A stretch of DNA of 64,000 nucleotides from the NCBI GenBank assembly GCA_016787225.1, contig JAEUUY010000008.1:62001-126000 (forward strand). Reading direction: 5' to 3'. The DNA comes from Chitinophagales bacterium. GTDB taxonomy: Bacteria; Bacteroidota; Bacteroidia; Chitinophagales; JADJOU01. Position numbers and translations under genes: made by a program. Position 1 is the stretch's first letter; every line of letters begins with the position of its first letter. The notes under the pieces were generated by a model that searched no databases, was not told where the DNA came from, and saw only the letters and a program-made list of their open reading frames with translations. Below, piece by piece: positions 46,004 to 56,450 of the stretch.

Positions 46004-48719
46004 CTTCCAATTCCTAGCTGTATTTGTATCTATAGGCTATCTTGTAGTTCTATTCATTATAGCCTATCTTGTCGAGAAAAAAACCTCTTGGAAAGATTAT
46101 GTCAAGTCTAGTTCCACTATCTATGCCTTGTCTTTAGCTATCTATTGTACAGCTTGGACCTTTTATGGCAGTATTGGATCGGCTTCTAAATCAGGTATCT
46201 CATTTCTACCTATTTATCTTGGCCCTACTATTATGATGCCTTTCTGGTTTTTGATTATTAAAAAAATTAATCGTATAGCCAAGGCAGCCAATATTACCAC
46301 ATTTGCAGACTTTCTGTCGATACGTTATTCGAATAGCAGCAATCTCGGTATGTTCATTACTTTACTGATGATTATTGGTATTATACCATATATTTCATTA
46401 CAGATTAAGGCTATTTCTGAGAGCTTTTACTTACTCTTGCAGATCAATCATCAAGATTTAGGATTATTTTCGAGTTTAAATTTACCGGTGACGGTGACTG
46501 CTGTCATGGGGATATTCATTATCGTATTCGCTACCCAAAAGATGGAATCTACCGAGCACCATACTGGCATTGTAGCGTCGATAGCGTTTGAATCCTTATT
46601 TAAATTACTTGCATTTCTGATAGCTGGTTTTGTAATCTCTTACTGTATATTTAGCAGTCCGACCGACATATATCTGAAAACAACGCTTATTCAAGGAGGG
46701 AATAAATTTCTGACTATGCCTGCTCAACAAAGCTATCTTGAATGGGCGGGATTTACTATTCTGTCGGGAATTGCCGTTATTATTCTACCGCGGCAATTTC
46801 AGGTTGCTGTCATAGAAAATACCAATGAAATCCATTTAAAATCCGCCATGTGGAAGTTTCCACTTTATTTGTTTTTAATTAATCTATTTGTACTGCCTGT
46901 CGCACTGGGAGGCAATATTTTTCTAGCCAATTTTCAAGGACTAAACCCAGATTATTATCTATTAGAAATACCATTGGTCAATCAGATGAAGTACATTGGT
47001 CTCTTAGTATTCTTAGGCGGATTCTCTGCTGCTAGCGCTATGATAGCTATAGAGACGGTAGCTTTGAGCAATATGTTGAGCAATAATTTTATAATTCCGT
47101 TGAGTTTAAAATTTGGAGAGAGCACCATGCGCGATACCATAGCTAAAAGGACACTTTTATTGCGAAGAGTGAGTGTAGTCATCATTTTATTGTTGACTCT
47201 TATTTACTTTAAATCTATTTCTCCCTTGTATTCTTTGGTGAGCATTGGCTTGATTTCCTTTGTCTTCGTGGCACAATTTTTTCCAGCTATACTAGGTTCA
47301 CTTTACCTAAAGCAAAGCAATTCAAAAGCTGTTTTCGGCGGAGTTTTCATCGGATTTTGCATTTGGCTCTATACCTTGGTTTTGCCTTCCATCATCGAAG
47401 GAACTACTTGGGGGCAAGATATATTGACACAGGGCTTGTTTGGACTTAGTATATTCAAGCCGAATGCTTTATTTGGTCTTTCAGCCTTTTCACCAGTTAT
47501 ACACAGTTTTTTTTGGTCTATGTTTTTCAATGTGTTGGTCTATCTATTATTATGTTTTTGGAACAAGCCTACGAACTATGAAAAGCAGCAAGCACATATA
47601 TACGTCGATGTTTTTAAGTATTCTAGTGTGGATGAATCTCGTGTAGTTTGGAAAGAATTTGCCGCACTAGCAGATTTGAAAAGTTTGATGATGAAATTCA
47701 TGGGCGAGGAAAGAACCAATACGGCACTCAATTCCTTTATGAAGCGGTTTGATATCAAAGATGAGACAGAAATGACTTCTGATCCTAGACTAATTCCCTT
47801 TGTCGAAAGGCTGTTAAGTAAGTTTGTGGGGACAGTCTCTGCCAGGATATTAATCGAGTCAGTCATAAAAGAGAAAGATATTTTTATAAATGAAATGCTG
47901 GATATCATTCAAGAATCAAAAGAAGTAATCTCTCTCAACAGAGAATTGACTAAGAAGTCCAATGAACTAGAAAAAGCAAAATCAGAGTTGGAACATATAA
48001 ATCAACAACTTCGATTGCATGACCAGACCAAAAATGAATTTCTCTCTACAGTAAGCCATGAGTTAAAGTCTCCTTTGACTTCTATACGCTCTCTATCCGA
48101 AATATTGACAGAGTCAGAAGGTCTTTCCGAACAAGAAATATCAAATTTTTCTGGTATTATCAATAAAGAGAGTGCACGAATTACTCGTCTAATTAATCAA
48201 TTATTAGACCTAGAAAAATATGATACAGGCAAGGAATCTTTAGTTTTAGGTGTGGTGAATTTAACTGAATTTTTCGAAGACATTCAGGATGCCTTGAGAG
48301 CAGAGCTGTCTGATAAAGAAATGATACTGCGTATTGATGTAGATAAAAAATTGAATGAGCTCATCATGGATCGAGATAAACTCATGCAGGTATTTATCAA
48401 CCTCGTGAGTAATTCTATAAAATTTTCACCCCAAAATACCTCCGTAGAAATTCTAGTTTCTAAAATAGGCGATTATATTCTTGCTGAAATTAGTGATAAG
48501 GGGCATGGTATAGATCCGCTCTACCACGAATTAATTTTTGACCGATTTTTTCAAGCCAAAGATCAAACCATACTTAAACCTAAGGGAAGTGGATTAGGAC
48601 TTGCTATATCCAAGAAAATAGTAGAACTGCACAAAGGAAGAATTTATGTAAAAGAGAGTAGCGAAAAAGGCACTACTTTTGCTATAGAATTGCCACAACT
48701 TAAAAACGATGAGCGCTAA
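45996..48719 (+). CDS. Hybrid sodium:solute symporter-like sensor histidine kinase (CbrA/CrbS type)
   Basis: A 907-residue membrane sensor. Residues 1 to about 525 are a sodium:solute symporter (SSS) domain with some 13 hydrophobic helices (CTAWTFYGSIGSASKSGISF in the first part). A linker and coiled coil (about 630-680) lead to the kinase. The H-box is SHELKSPLTSIRS with His688; the N-box NLVSNSIKFSP, G1 DKGHGIDP and G2 GSGLGLAISKKIV are intact. No receiver is fused. CbrA and CrbS of proteobacteria share this transporter-kinase architecture, and CrbS controls acetyl-CoA synthetase. The gene overlaps its response regulator by 11 bases, and acsA follows, so acetate sensing is the favoured role. 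Confidence 0.9.
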   Translation: MNSFQFLAVFVSIGYLVVLFIIAYLVEKKTSWKDYVKSSSTIYALSLAIYCTAWTFYGSIGSASKSGISFLPIYLGPTIMMPFWFLIIKKINRIAKAANITTFADFLSIRYSNSSNLGMFITLLMIIGIIPYISLQIKAISESFYLLLQINHQDLGLFSSLNLPVTVTAVMGIFIIVFATQKMESTEHHTGIVASIAFESLFKLLAFLIAGFVISYCIFSSPTDIYLKTTLIQGGNKFLTMPAQQSYLEWAGFTILSGIAVIILPRQFQVAVIENTNEIHLKSAMWKFPLYLFLINLFVLPVALGGNIFLANFQGLNPDYYLLEIPLVNQMKYIGLLVFLGGFSAASAMIAIETVALSNMLSNNFIIPLSLKFGESTMRDTIAKRTLLLRRVSVVIILLLTLIYFKSISPLYSLVSIGLISFVFVAQFFPAILGSLYLKQSNSKAVFGGVFIGFCIWLYTLVLPSIIEGTTWGQDILTQGLFGLSIFKPNALFGLSAFSPVIHSFFWSMFFNVLVYLLLCFWNKPTNYEKQQAHIYVDVFKYSSVDESRVVWKEFAALADLKSLMMKFMGEERTNTALNSFMKRFDIKDETEMTSDPRLIPFVERLLSKFVGTVSARILIESVIKEKDIFINEMLDIIQESKEVISLNRELTKKSNELEKAKSELEHINQQLRLHDQTKNEFLSTVSHELKSPLTSIRSLSEILTESEGLSEQEISNFSGIINKESARITRLINQLLDLEKYDTGKESLVLGVVNLTEFFEDIQDALRAELSDKEMILRIDVDKKLNELIMDRDKLMQVFINLVSNSIKFSPQNTSVEILVSKIGDYILAEISDKGHGIDPLYHELIFDRFFQAKDQTILKPKGSGLGLAISKKIVELHKGRIYVKESSEKGTTFAIELPQLKNDER

Positions 48720-49074
48720 ACTTTTACTTGTTGACGACGAACCCAATATCCTTCTCTCATTAGATTTTCTAATGCGCAAAAATGGTTTTCAAGTATTAAT
48801 AGCGCGCAATGGCACAGAGGCCTTAGAGCTGCTCAATGAGCATACACCCGATCTTGTTATCCTAGATATCATGATGCCGGATGTGGATGGCTATCAGATT
48901 TGTCAGCATATCAAATCCGACGCAAAATTAAAGTCCACCAAAGTAATTTTCTTATCTGCAAAGTCAAAAGAGAGTGATATAGCCAAAGGATTAGAACTCG
49001 GAGCCGATGCTTATATGACCAAGCCATTTGCCAATAAGGCTCTATTGGAAAAGGTAAAGGAATTGATTTCTTAA
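48709..49074 (+). CDS. Single-domain response regulator
   Basis: A 121-residue receiver with all phosphorylation residues: Asp9 and Asp10, phospho-acceptor Asp53 (VILDIMMPD), Thr/Ser in FLSAKS and Lys in YMTKPF. No output domain follows, so it acts through protein contacts or passes the phosphate on. It overlaps the kinase gene by 11 bases and is surely its partner. CrbR of proteobacteria has a DNA-binding domain, so this locus differs from that model. Confidence 0.93.
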   Translation: MSAKLLLVDDEPNILLSLDFLMRKNGFQVLIARNGTEALELLNEHTPDLVILDIMMPDVDGYQICQHIKSDAKLKSTKVIFLSAKSKESDIAKGLELGADAYMTKPFANKALLEKVKELIS

Positions 49075-49125
49075 TTGCCTATATCATTTTAACGCTCTAT
49101 ACACATTCTAGTCATTTTTTATACC

Positions 49126-49133
49126 TACCTTTG
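49126..49133 (+). promoter_or_regulatory. -7 box TACCTTTG upstream of acsA
   Basis: Matches TAnnTTTG, 22 bp before the acsA ATG. acsA thus probably has its own promoter in addition to read-through from the sensor genes. Confidence 0.6.
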
Positions 49134-49155
49134 GTTTCGTATAAAACGATTCAAT

Positions 49156-51045
49156 ATGCGTATAAGAACTCTCGCTGAATACCAAACTGCTTATCAAAAA
49201 AGTGTTGAAACTCCAGAGCTATTCTGGGATGAGATTGCTTCGAATTTTCAATGGAAAAAGAAGTGGGACAAAACTTTGGACTGGAATTTTTCTGAACCCA
49301 ATGTAAAATGGTTTGTCAATGGCAAATTAAATATCACAGAAAATTGTATTGACAGACATTTAGCAACCCAGCCTGATAAAACGGCTATTATCTGGGAACC
49401 TAATGAAATCGGTGAGCAGTTTAAAACATTTACCTACCGTCAACTCTATCATGAAGTCTGTACTATGGCGAATGTTTTGAAAAATATGGGGGTCAAAAAA
49501 GGCGATAGAGTTTGTATATATCTACCTATGATACCGGAATTGGCATTTGCGGTATTGGCTTGCGCTAGAATAGGTGCAGTGCATAGTGTGGTATTTGCAG
49601 GTTTTTCATCGAGTGCTATTGCCGATAGATTGATTGATGCCAAGGCTGATTTTATCATTACCTCCGACGGAATGAGCCGAGGGCCTAAGGCTATGAATAT
49701 TAAAGAGATCGTCGATGGGGCATTGGAAAAAATAGATTTTATCAAAAAAATTCTTGTGGTCAATCGTATGAACTCTGCTGTGAATATGCAAGATGGCAGG
49801 GATATATGGTATCATGAAGTCAATCAAGGAGTTTCTAACGAATGCGAGGCGGAGGAAATGGATAGTGAAGATATGTTATTCATTCTTTATACTTCCGGTT
49901 CTACTGGCAAGCCTAAGGGCGTAGTTCATACTTGTGGCGGTTATATGGTTTATGCTGCTTATACATTTGCGAATGTATTTCAGTATGAATCGGATGAAAT
50001 TCATTGGTGCACTGCAGACATTGGATGGGTGACAGGACATAGCTATATAATCTATGGACCATTAGCGAATGGTGCTACTACCTTGATGTTTGAAGGAATT
50101 CCTACCTATCCTGAAGTAGATCGTTTCTGGTCTGTATGTGATAAGCATAAAGTTAATATTTTCTATACTGCTCCAACAGCTATTCGTTCATTAATGGCTT
50201 ATGGATCTGAGCCCGTCGATAAGCACAATTTATCTTCATTGCGAAAATTAGGCAGTGTAGGGGAGCCTATTAATGAAGAGGCATACCATTGGTTTGAGCG
50301 CCACGTAGGTAAGGGAAGATGCCCTGTGGTAGATACATGGTGGCAAACTGAAACAGGTGGCATTATGATAACGACTATGGCAGGTGTGACAGAATCGCCA
50401 GCGAGCTTTGCGGGTTACCCGATGCCAGGGATACAACCGAGCTTGGTGACACCAGAAGGTAAATTGATAGAAGGAAATGATGTAGAAGGATATTTATGCA
50501 TCGACTATCCTTGGCCATCTGTGCTTCGCACGACATACGGCGATCACGAACGCTGCCGAATCAATTATTTCGCTACCTATCAAAATAAATATTTTACAGG
50601 AGATGGCGTATATCGGGACAAAGATGGAAGATATAGAATCATAGGTAGAGTAGATGATGTGATTAATGTTTCCGGTCATAGATTCGGAACTGCAGAAATA
50701 GAAAACGCTATCGATGAAAATCCTGCTGTGATAGAAACTGCTGTGGTGGGCTATCCGCATGATATCAAGGGGCAGGGAATTTATGCATTTGTCATTTTAG
50801 AAAGTCATGCAGAGCCCAGTGAGGATACTAAGAAATCTATCATCGATACTTTGGTCAAGGAAATAGGACCTATTGCTAAACCTGATAAAATACAATTTGT
50901 CCCAGGTCTTCCAAAAACGAGAAGTGGTAAAATCATGCGCAGAATATTGAGAAAAATTGCCGAAGGAGATACATCTAATTTAGGCGATGTGACGACATTG
51001 ATAGACCCTTCTATCGTCGAAAAAATTAAGTCAGGAGCGATATAG
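49156..51045 (+). CDS. acsA: Acetyl-CoA synthetase
   Basis: AMP-forming enzyme that activates acetate to acetyl-CoA through acetyl-AMP. The phosphate-binding loop YTSGSTGKPKG is near residue 246. The TWWQTETGG motif that shapes the small acyl pocket lies near 396, and the A10 catalytic-lysine region KTRSGKIMRR near 590; that lysine is the site controlled by acetylation in many bacteria. Length is 629 residues, as expected. Directly downstream of the SSS-kinase/receiver pair and 40 bp before a second acyl-CoA synthetase. Confidence 0.94.
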   Translation: MRIRTLAEYQTAYQKSVETPELFWDEIASNFQWKKKWDKTLDWNFSEPNVKWFVNGKLNITENCIDRHLATQPDKTAIIWEPNEIGEQFKTFTYRQLYHEVCTMANVLKNMGVKKGDRVCIYLPMIPELAFAVLACARIGAVHSVVFAGFSSSAIADRLIDAKADFIITSDGMSRGPKAMNIKEIVDGALEKIDFIKKILVVNRMNSAVNMQDGRDIWYHEVNQGVSNECEAEEMDSEDMLFILYTSGSTGKPKGVVHTCGGYMVYAAYTFANVFQYESDEIHWCTADIGWVTGHSYIIYGPLANGATTLMFEGIPTYPEVDRFWSVCDKHKVNIFYTAPTAIRSLMAYGSEPVDKHNLSSLRKLGSVGEPINEEAYHWFERHVGKGRCPVVDTWWQTETGGIMITTMAGVTESPASFAGYPMPGIQPSLVTPEGKLIEGNDVEGYLCIDYPWPSVLRTTYGDHERCRINYFATYQNKYFTGDGVYRDKDGRYRIIGRVDDVINVSGHRFGTAEIENAIDENPAVIETAVVGYPHDIKGQGIYAFVILESHAEPSEDTKKSIIDTLVKEIGPIAKPDKIQFVPGLPKTRSGKIMRRILRKIAEGDTSNLGDVTTLIDPSIVEKIKSGAI

Positions 51046-51085
51046 ATTATATCTGAATTAGATACTTTCAACTATTAACTATTTT

Positions 51086-52984
51086 ATGTCCTACAAAGAA
51101 ATTTATCATAGAAGCATTCAAGATAGGGAAGGTTTTTGGCGTGAACAAGCACAAGAGTTATCGTGGTATCAATTTCCCAATACTATTTTATCGAAAAATG
51201 AAAATGGACTGTATCGATGGTTTGAGGATGGTATGCTAAATATGTCTTATCTCTGTCTAGATTTTCATATAGAACAAGGTAGAGGTGAACAAGTAGCTAT
51301 CATATATGACAGTCCTGCTACTGGTAATGTCCAAAAGTTTACCTACAACCAAGTGAAAACTCAAGTAGCTAAACTAGCTGGTGTATTATCTTCACTCCAA
51401 GTGGTCAAAGGAGATACCGTAGTTATTTACATGCCTATGATTCCAGAGGCTGTAATTGCTATGCTAGCCTGCGCACGTATTGGAGCTACGCATAGTGTTG
51501 TTTTTGGAGGATTTGCACCTCATGAATTAGCCATAAGAATTGATGATGCTAAGCCAAAGATTATTATCAGTGCTAACTATGGAATAGAATTCGATAAGAG
51601 AATAGAATACAAACCACTCCTAGATAGAGCGATAGACGAGTCTAGTCACAAGCCTCAGAATACGATTATAGTGGAGCGTGAGGGTATGACTATTGATTAT
51701 AAAGATAACTACGATTTGCCATATAATCAATTAATGTCTAATGCCAAAGAGGCAGAGCCTGTAGAAGTCAATTCTACCCACCCTTTGTACATACTTTATA
51801 CAAGTGGTACGACAGGCAAGCCCAAAGGTATCGTTCGTGATACAGGTGGGTATGCAACAGCCTTGAAATTCTCTATGTCACATATTTATAATGCAAATCC
51901 TGGTGATACCTTTTGGTCAGCAAGTGATGTAGGATGGGTGGTAGGTCATAGTTATATAGTGTATGGGCCATTGATACATGGATGTACGACGGTATTATTT
52001 GAAGGTAAACCCATACGAACTCCCGACGCAGGTACATTCTGGCGAGTCATTGCAGAATATAAGGTAAATACATTTTTCACTGCTCCTACAGCCATCCGAG
52101 CTATCAAAAAAGAAGACCCAGATGGAGAATTGATGAAGAAATATAATTTGTCTTCATTGAATTTAATCTTTTTGGCTGGCGAGCGCTGCGATCCAGCCAC
52201 ATTTGAATGGCTAGGCGAAAAAACTAAGAAACCTGTGATAGATCATTGGTGGCAGACAGAGAGCGGATGGCCTATGCTAGGTATTCAATATGGTGATGAG
52301 AAATTATCTGCCAAATCGGGTTCTTCCAATTTCCCTATATGCGGATATGAAATCGATATTCTCGACGATGATGGCAATAAATTAGATAGAAAAGAAGAAG
52401 GATTCGTTTCCGTAAAATTACCTATGCCACCAGGAACTCTTATGGACTTATGGCAGGATACTGAAAATTTTAAATCATCATATTTAAGTAAATTTGATGG
52501 ATATTACTTATCGGGAGACGGTGGCTATATTGATGAGGACGGTTATTATTTTATCATGGGGCGAATAGATGATGTCATCAATGTAGCAGGGCATCGCTTG
52601 AGCACAGGAGAAATGGAAGAGATTTTAGCCGCACATCCAGCTATCGCCGAATGTGCAGTCATAGGTGTCGAGGACGAACTGAGAGGTCAGCGACCCATCG
52701 GATTCATAGTTTTGAAAGATGGTCAAGATAAAACCGAAAATCAATTAGAAGAAGAAACAATTGCTATGGTTCGTGAGAAAATCGGAGCAGTAGCCTTTTA
52801 TCGCAATACTATTCTTGTAAAACGATTACCAAAGACTCGGAGCGGTAAGATTCTTCGAAAAACAATGCGTCTAATCGCCGATGGGAAGCCATTTGCTGTG
52901 CCATCTACCATAGATGACCCCTCAATTCTAGAAGAAATTAGAGAACGAATGAAGGATAGAAAATTAAGTCTAGCTTTTGAATAA
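51086..52984 (+). CDS. prpE: Propionyl-CoA synthetase-like acyl-CoA synthetase
   Basis: A 632-residue AMP-forming synthetase related to acsA but clearly distinct. The phosphate-binding loop is YTSGTTGKPKG near residue 239, followed by IVRDTGGY, which is typical of PrpE. The acyl-pocket motif is HWWQTESGWPM and the C-terminal lysine motif is LPKTRSGKILRK. Propionate is the likely substrate. Together with acsA it gives the cell activation of both acetate and propionate from one transcript. Confidence 0.87.
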   Translation: MSYKEIYHRSIQDREGFWREQAQELSWYQFPNTILSKNENGLYRWFEDGMLNMSYLCLDFHIEQGRGEQVAIIYDSPATGNVQKFTYNQVKTQVAKLAGVLSSLQVVKGDTVVIYMPMIPEAVIAMLACARIGATHSVVFGGFAPHELAIRIDDAKPKIIISANYGIEFDKRIEYKPLLDRAIDESSHKPQNTIIVEREGMTIDYKDNYDLPYNQLMSNAKEAEPVEVNSTHPLYILYTSGTTGKPKGIVRDTGGYATALKFSMSHIYNANPGDTFWSASDVGWVVGHSYIVYGPLIHGCTTVLFEGKPIRTPDAGTFWRVIAEYKVNTFFTAPTAIRAIKKEDPDGELMKKYNLSSLNLIFLAGERCDPATFEWLGEKTKKPVIDHWWQTESGWPMLGIQYGDEKLSAKSGSSNFPICGYEIDILDDDGNKLDRKEEGFVSVKLPMPPGTLMDLWQDTENFKSSYLSKFDGYYLSGDGGYIDEDGYYFIMGRIDDVINVAGHRLSTGEMEEILAAHPAIAECAVIGVEDELRGQRPIGFIVLKDGQDKTENQLEEETIAMVREKIGAVAFYRNTILVKRLPKTRSGKILRKTMRLIADGKPFAVPSTIDDPSILEEIRERMKDRKLSLAFE

Positions 52985-52990
52985 AATAGA

Positions 52991-53356
52991 CTAATTCTCT
53001 TTGATCAGTAACATGGTCTCTGCAACTCCTGCTCTACTCATATTAAATATGAGGGTGTCGGCAGTTAATTTTTCAATATCTACTGCGATTTCTAGTTCAT
53101 TATCAGGCGTAGAATATAATCGTCCGCCTTGAATTTTATAGGAACCTTGTTCATTCAGGCTTTGATTGTAGTATTGATAACGTCCACCCTCTTTAAATTG
53201 GAAACCTATCTTGGTATCTCCGCTAAGTTGATTAGTTCCTTTGACCGTCCATTCGACACACTTCCAGTCGCCAATGATTAATTTTTTGTATTCCCCATCG
53301 TTACAGGAATACAAGACAAATGCAAAAACTAGACTTAGAAAAATTGTTTTACTCAT
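52991..53356 (-). CDS. Small lipoprotein, lipocalin-like
   Basis: A 121-residue lipoprotein. The ATG at 53356 is chosen because it starts the signal peptide MSKTIFLSLVFAFVLYSC, whose lipobox Cys is residue 18; the longer frame (from 53398) would put 14 residues before it. The body (IIGDWKCVEW...FKEGGRYQYY) resembles lipocalin-like domains of Bacteroidota lipoproteins. Function unknown. Its 3' end faces the 3' end of prpE with only 6 bp between. Confidence 0.78.
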   Translation of the reverse strand: MSKTIFLSLVFAFVLYSCNDGEYKKLIIGDWKCVEWTVKGTNQLSGDTKIGFQFKEGGRYQYYNQSLNEQGSYKIQGGRLYSTPDNELEIAVDIEKLTADTLIFNMSRAGVAETMLLIKEN

Positions 53357-53382
53357 TACGTTGGTTGATTTTAAAAATATTA

Positions 53383-53420
53383 AAACCCATGAACTCAATT
53401 TTTATTGTGTTCATGGGTTT
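53383..53420 (-). terminator. Terminator downstream of the DUF5723-like gene
   Basis: AAACCCATGAAC and its exact complement GTTCATGGGTTT enclose 14 nt; on the minus strand TAATATTTTT follows. It separates the DUF5723-like gene from the lipoprotein gene. Confidence 0.75.
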
Positions 53421-53446
53421 ATCTTGAGTTATTTAAGTATCAGAAA

Positions 53447-54805
53447 CTATTTGAATCGCTTGCCAAATCCAGCTCTAATTCCAAAATGTACATCAATTGC
53501 CTTATTCGTATTGGATGCAAGGGCTGAAACTATACTACTAGACCCTGCATATAGCGGACCTAATTTAAATCCAGCTCCTATAGTAGTTCCTTGAACATCC
53601 GCAAAGGTAAATGGAACATATACTTCTACGAATCGAGAGGCAATCCTTGGTGTGACTGTGAGATAATTCAAAGCTTGTAAACTTCTTGGATCATCTGAAC
53701 TGGTCGCTCGTCTATTTAGATTTAAGGTTAGGAATAGAGGTTTCCAAACATGAATATCAGCTTGAAAATTAAAAGCCATCGGTAGTTTTACTAAGACATT
53801 GCTATCAGTTGGTATTTCGGTAGCCACATTATTAGTTTTTACACTGGCTATAAATGCATCCATACTACTTAATTGTATTTTAGCTGGATCATGTGGACCT
53901 GGATTGAAAACAAATTGTCTGGAATTTGTTCTATTTAAACTGAAATTCATAGAACCGACATCTAGTATGGAAGCACCTAGCTTTAGTCTATATTCACCTG
54001 GCTTTTCTCCTAACAACTGATAAGAAATACCCGCATCAAAAGCTATACCTGTAGGACCACCAACTAAATTACTAGAAATATTGTTAGTAGGATCTCCTGA
54101 ACCATTGTATTCGACGCCTAATTGACCAGAAGCATTGTTTATTAATATTTTATTACTAGAATTTTTATTTAAACTAAATCTAAAATTGTTCAAGTATGCA
54201 TTCGCATAGAGTCCAGAGAAGAGTGCCTTCACGGTTCCACCTATTTTTAATGAGCTTTGCTTGTCTCTATATATTTCTCTTGACCCAGTAACACCTATTT
54301 CAGCCCAACCTACCATATTCATAGACATATTGTTTATATTGGGTGATGTGTAAGGCAAGGTAAAACCATTCGCTACAGAACCATCTATGAGTGACTGCGC
54401 CAATGCTACATCGACATTATTCAAATTAACAAACAAACGACCTCTCGTAATCAATCCTATTGTCGTCTTTTTATTTAATGCTATAGCCAATGAAGGTCCT
54501 ATGATATCAGCATCAACTCTCATATTGAAACCAGCTATTGAAGTTTGATTAAGAAACCGCTGTTTAATATCATCTGAATTGCTTAATTCACTAGATGTGA
54601 AGTTGATCATGTTATTAGAAATGTTCATATCAAATCCTATCAAATTGATATCAAATTTTTGAGGCATTCCTGCCAGTTCTGCTGGATTGACTAGTGTTGT
54701 TAAAATACCTCCTCGATTAGAAGTCTTAATTGCATTGAATGAGTTTTGACTAAGTAACATTGTCGTACATCCAAAAATTGAAATGATGAGCGCTAATTTT
54801 TTCAT
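53447..54805 (-). CDS. DUF5723-like outer-membrane protein
   Basis: A 452-residue exported protein (signal peptide 1-19, ending MLLSQ). The early motif RGGILTTLVNPAELAGMP and the barrel-like alternation resemble the DUF5723 family of Bacteroidota, which are PorV/FadL-like barrels of unknown substrate. The last residues FGIRAGFGKRFK fit a terminal strand. It is a single gene with its own terminator. Confidence 0.78.
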   Translation of the reverse strand: MKKLALIISIFGCTTMLLSQNSFNAIKTSNRGGILTTLVNPAELAGMPQKFDINLIGFDMNISNNMINFTSSELSNSDDIKQRFLNQTSIAGFNMRVDADIIGPSLAIALNKKTTIGLITRGRLFVNLNNVDVALAQSLIDGSVANGFTLPYTSPNINNMSMNMVGWAEIGVTGSREIYRDKQSSLKIGGTVKALFSGLYANAYLNNFRFSLNKNSSNKILINNASGQLGVEYNGSGDPTNNISSNLVGGPTGIAFDAGISYQLLGEKPGEYRLKLGASILDVGSMNFSLNRTNSRQFVFNPGPHDPAKIQLSSMDAFIASVKTNNVATEIPTDSNVLVKLPMAFNFQADIHVWKPLFLTLNLNRRATSSDDPRSLQALNYLTVTPRIASRFVEVYVPFTFADVQGTTIGAGFKLGPLYAGSSSIVSALASNTNKAIDVHFGIRAGFGKRFK

Positions 54806-54995
54806 GTTAAATATTTAAGTTAAATGATAGATTAAATAGTTTTATTCTTTAAATGTTGAACCTTTATTCATAATGAATTGATTCAAACTAAGTTTAATTA
54901 TATACAAATTTTAAGTTAATAGGCGTAAAAATAGACAAAATTTATATAATGTATCTTTTTTGTTAATTTTCAGTCGGTTTTAATGAGAATAGTTA

Positions 54996-55003
54996 TATTT
55001 TTG
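54996..55003 (+). promoter_or_regulatory. -7 box TATTTTTG upstream of ahcY
   Basis: Matches TAnnTTTG, 27 bp before the ATG of ahcY. Confidence 0.55.
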
Positions 55004-55030
55004 TATTCGTAAATTTTAAATTACAAATAA

Positions 55031-56356
55031 ATGACAACTCAAACACAATCAACAAACAATGCCATGAATTACAAGGTAAAAGACATTTCCTTAGCAGAAT
55101 GGGGAAGAAAAGAAATCAAATTGGCAGAGGCCGAAATGCCGGGTCTTATGGCTCTTAGAAAAGAATATGGAGCCTCTAAGCCTTTAGCAGGTGCTAGAAT
55201 AGCCGGATGTTTACACATGACTATTCAGACCGCTGTATTGATAGAAACATTAAAAGAATTAGGTGCTGATGTCACTTGGTCATCGTGTAATATATTTTCT
55301 ACCCAAGATCATGCTGCTGCGGCTATTGCTGCCGCAGGTATTCCTGTTTTTGCATGGAAGGGTCAGAATGAACAAGAATTTGACTGGTGTATAGAACAAA
55401 CTTTGAATGCTTTTGAAGGTGGTCAATATTTGAATATGATATTAGATGATGGAGGTGATTTGACCAATATGGTTTTAGATAGATACCCTCATTTGGTCAA
55501 AGATATTAAGGGAATTTCGGAAGAGACTACGACAGGTGTCCATAGACTGCACGAAAGAGTCAAAAAAGGAACACTTCCTTTACCTGCCATTAATATCAAC
55601 GATTCTGTTACTAAATCAAAGTTTGACAACAAATATGGCTGTAATGAATCGCTTGTAGATGCAATCAGACGAGCTACAGATATCATGATGGCTGGTAAAA
55701 CGGCTGTGGTATGTGGATACGGAGATGTAGGAAAAGGTTCTGCAGCTTCGTTGAAGAGTGCTGGTGTGAGAGTAACTGTAACGGAGATAGATCCTATCTG
55801 CGCATTGCAGGCAGCTATGGAAGGTTTTGCGGTGAAGAAATTAGAAAATTGTGTAGGAGAGGCTGATATTATCGTTACAGCTACTGGGAATAAGGATATT
55901 GTCACTAAGGATGCTTTCTTAAAAATGAAAGATAAAGCTATCGTTTGCAATATCGGACACTTTGATAATGAAATCGATATGGCATGGTTAAATAAAAACT
56001 ATGGTTCTAGCAAGGTAGAAATCAAACCACAAGTAGATTTATACAATGTAAATGGCAAAGAAGTCATCGTCTTGGCTGAAGGTAGATTAGTAAATTTAGG
56101 CTGTGCCACCGGTCATCCTTCATTTGTTATGTCGAACTCTTTCACGAATCAGACCTTGGCTCAAATTGAATTGTGGACTAATGCCAGTGCCTACAAAAAC
56201 GATGTTTATGTATTGCCTAAACATTTAGATGAAAAAGTAGCTCGATTGCATTTGGAGAAAATTGGTGTAGAGTTGGAAACTTTGAGACAAGATCAGGCCG
56301 AATATATTGGTGTAACGGTTGAAGGACCTTATAAACAAGAGTTTTATCGATACTAG
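55031..56356 (+). CDS. ahcY: Adenosylhomocysteinase
   Basis: NAD-dependent enzyme that splits S-adenosylhomocysteine into adenosine and homocysteine, closing the methylation cycle. The substrate part shows [14 protein letters not shown] and [16 protein letters not shown]; the NAD-binding loop is [11 protein letters not shown] near residue 230. The C-terminal [12 protein letters not shown] and the final YKQEFYRY are typical, with the Lys and Tyr that reach into the neighbouring subunit. Length 441 residues is normal for the bacterial form. Confidence 0.97.
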   Translation: MTTQTQSTNNAMNYKVKDISLAEWGRKEIKLAEAEMPGLMALRKEYGASKPLAGARIAGCLHMTIQTAVLIETLKELGADVTWSSCNIFSTQDHAAAAIAAAGIPVFAWKGQNEQEFDWCIEQTLNAFEGGQYLNMILDDGGDLTNMVLDRYPHLVKDIKGISEETTTGVHRLHERVKKGTLPLPAININDSVTKSKFDNKYGCNESLVDAIRRATDIMMAGKTAVVCGYGDVGKGSAASLKSAGVRVTVTEIDPICALQAAMEGFAVKKLENCVGEADIIVTATGNKDIVTKDAFLKMKDKAIVCNIGHFDNEIDMAWLNKNYGSSKVEIKPQVDLYNVNGKEVIVLAEGRLVNLGCATGHPSFVMSNSFTNQTLAQIELWTNASAYKNDVYVLPKHLDEKVARLHLEKIGVELETLRQDQAEYIGVTVEGPYKQEFYRY

Positions 56357-56387
56357 TATTCAGATATTAGTTTCTAGAAAATAATTA

Positions 56388-56420
56388 AAGGGTAGCAAGT
56401 GATTGCTGCCTTTCTTTTTT
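56388..56420 (+). terminator. Terminator after ahcY
   Basis: GGTAGCAA pairs with TTGCTGCC (one G-T pair) around GTGA; TTTCTTTTTT follows. Confidence 0.85.
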
Positions 56421-56450
56421 ATGTAGCGAAATCAATTTAATTGTATACTA

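Noticed and set aside
55489-55950. Minus-strand frame of 153 codons inside ahcY
   Set aside because: Antisense shadow of a highly conserved enzyme gene.
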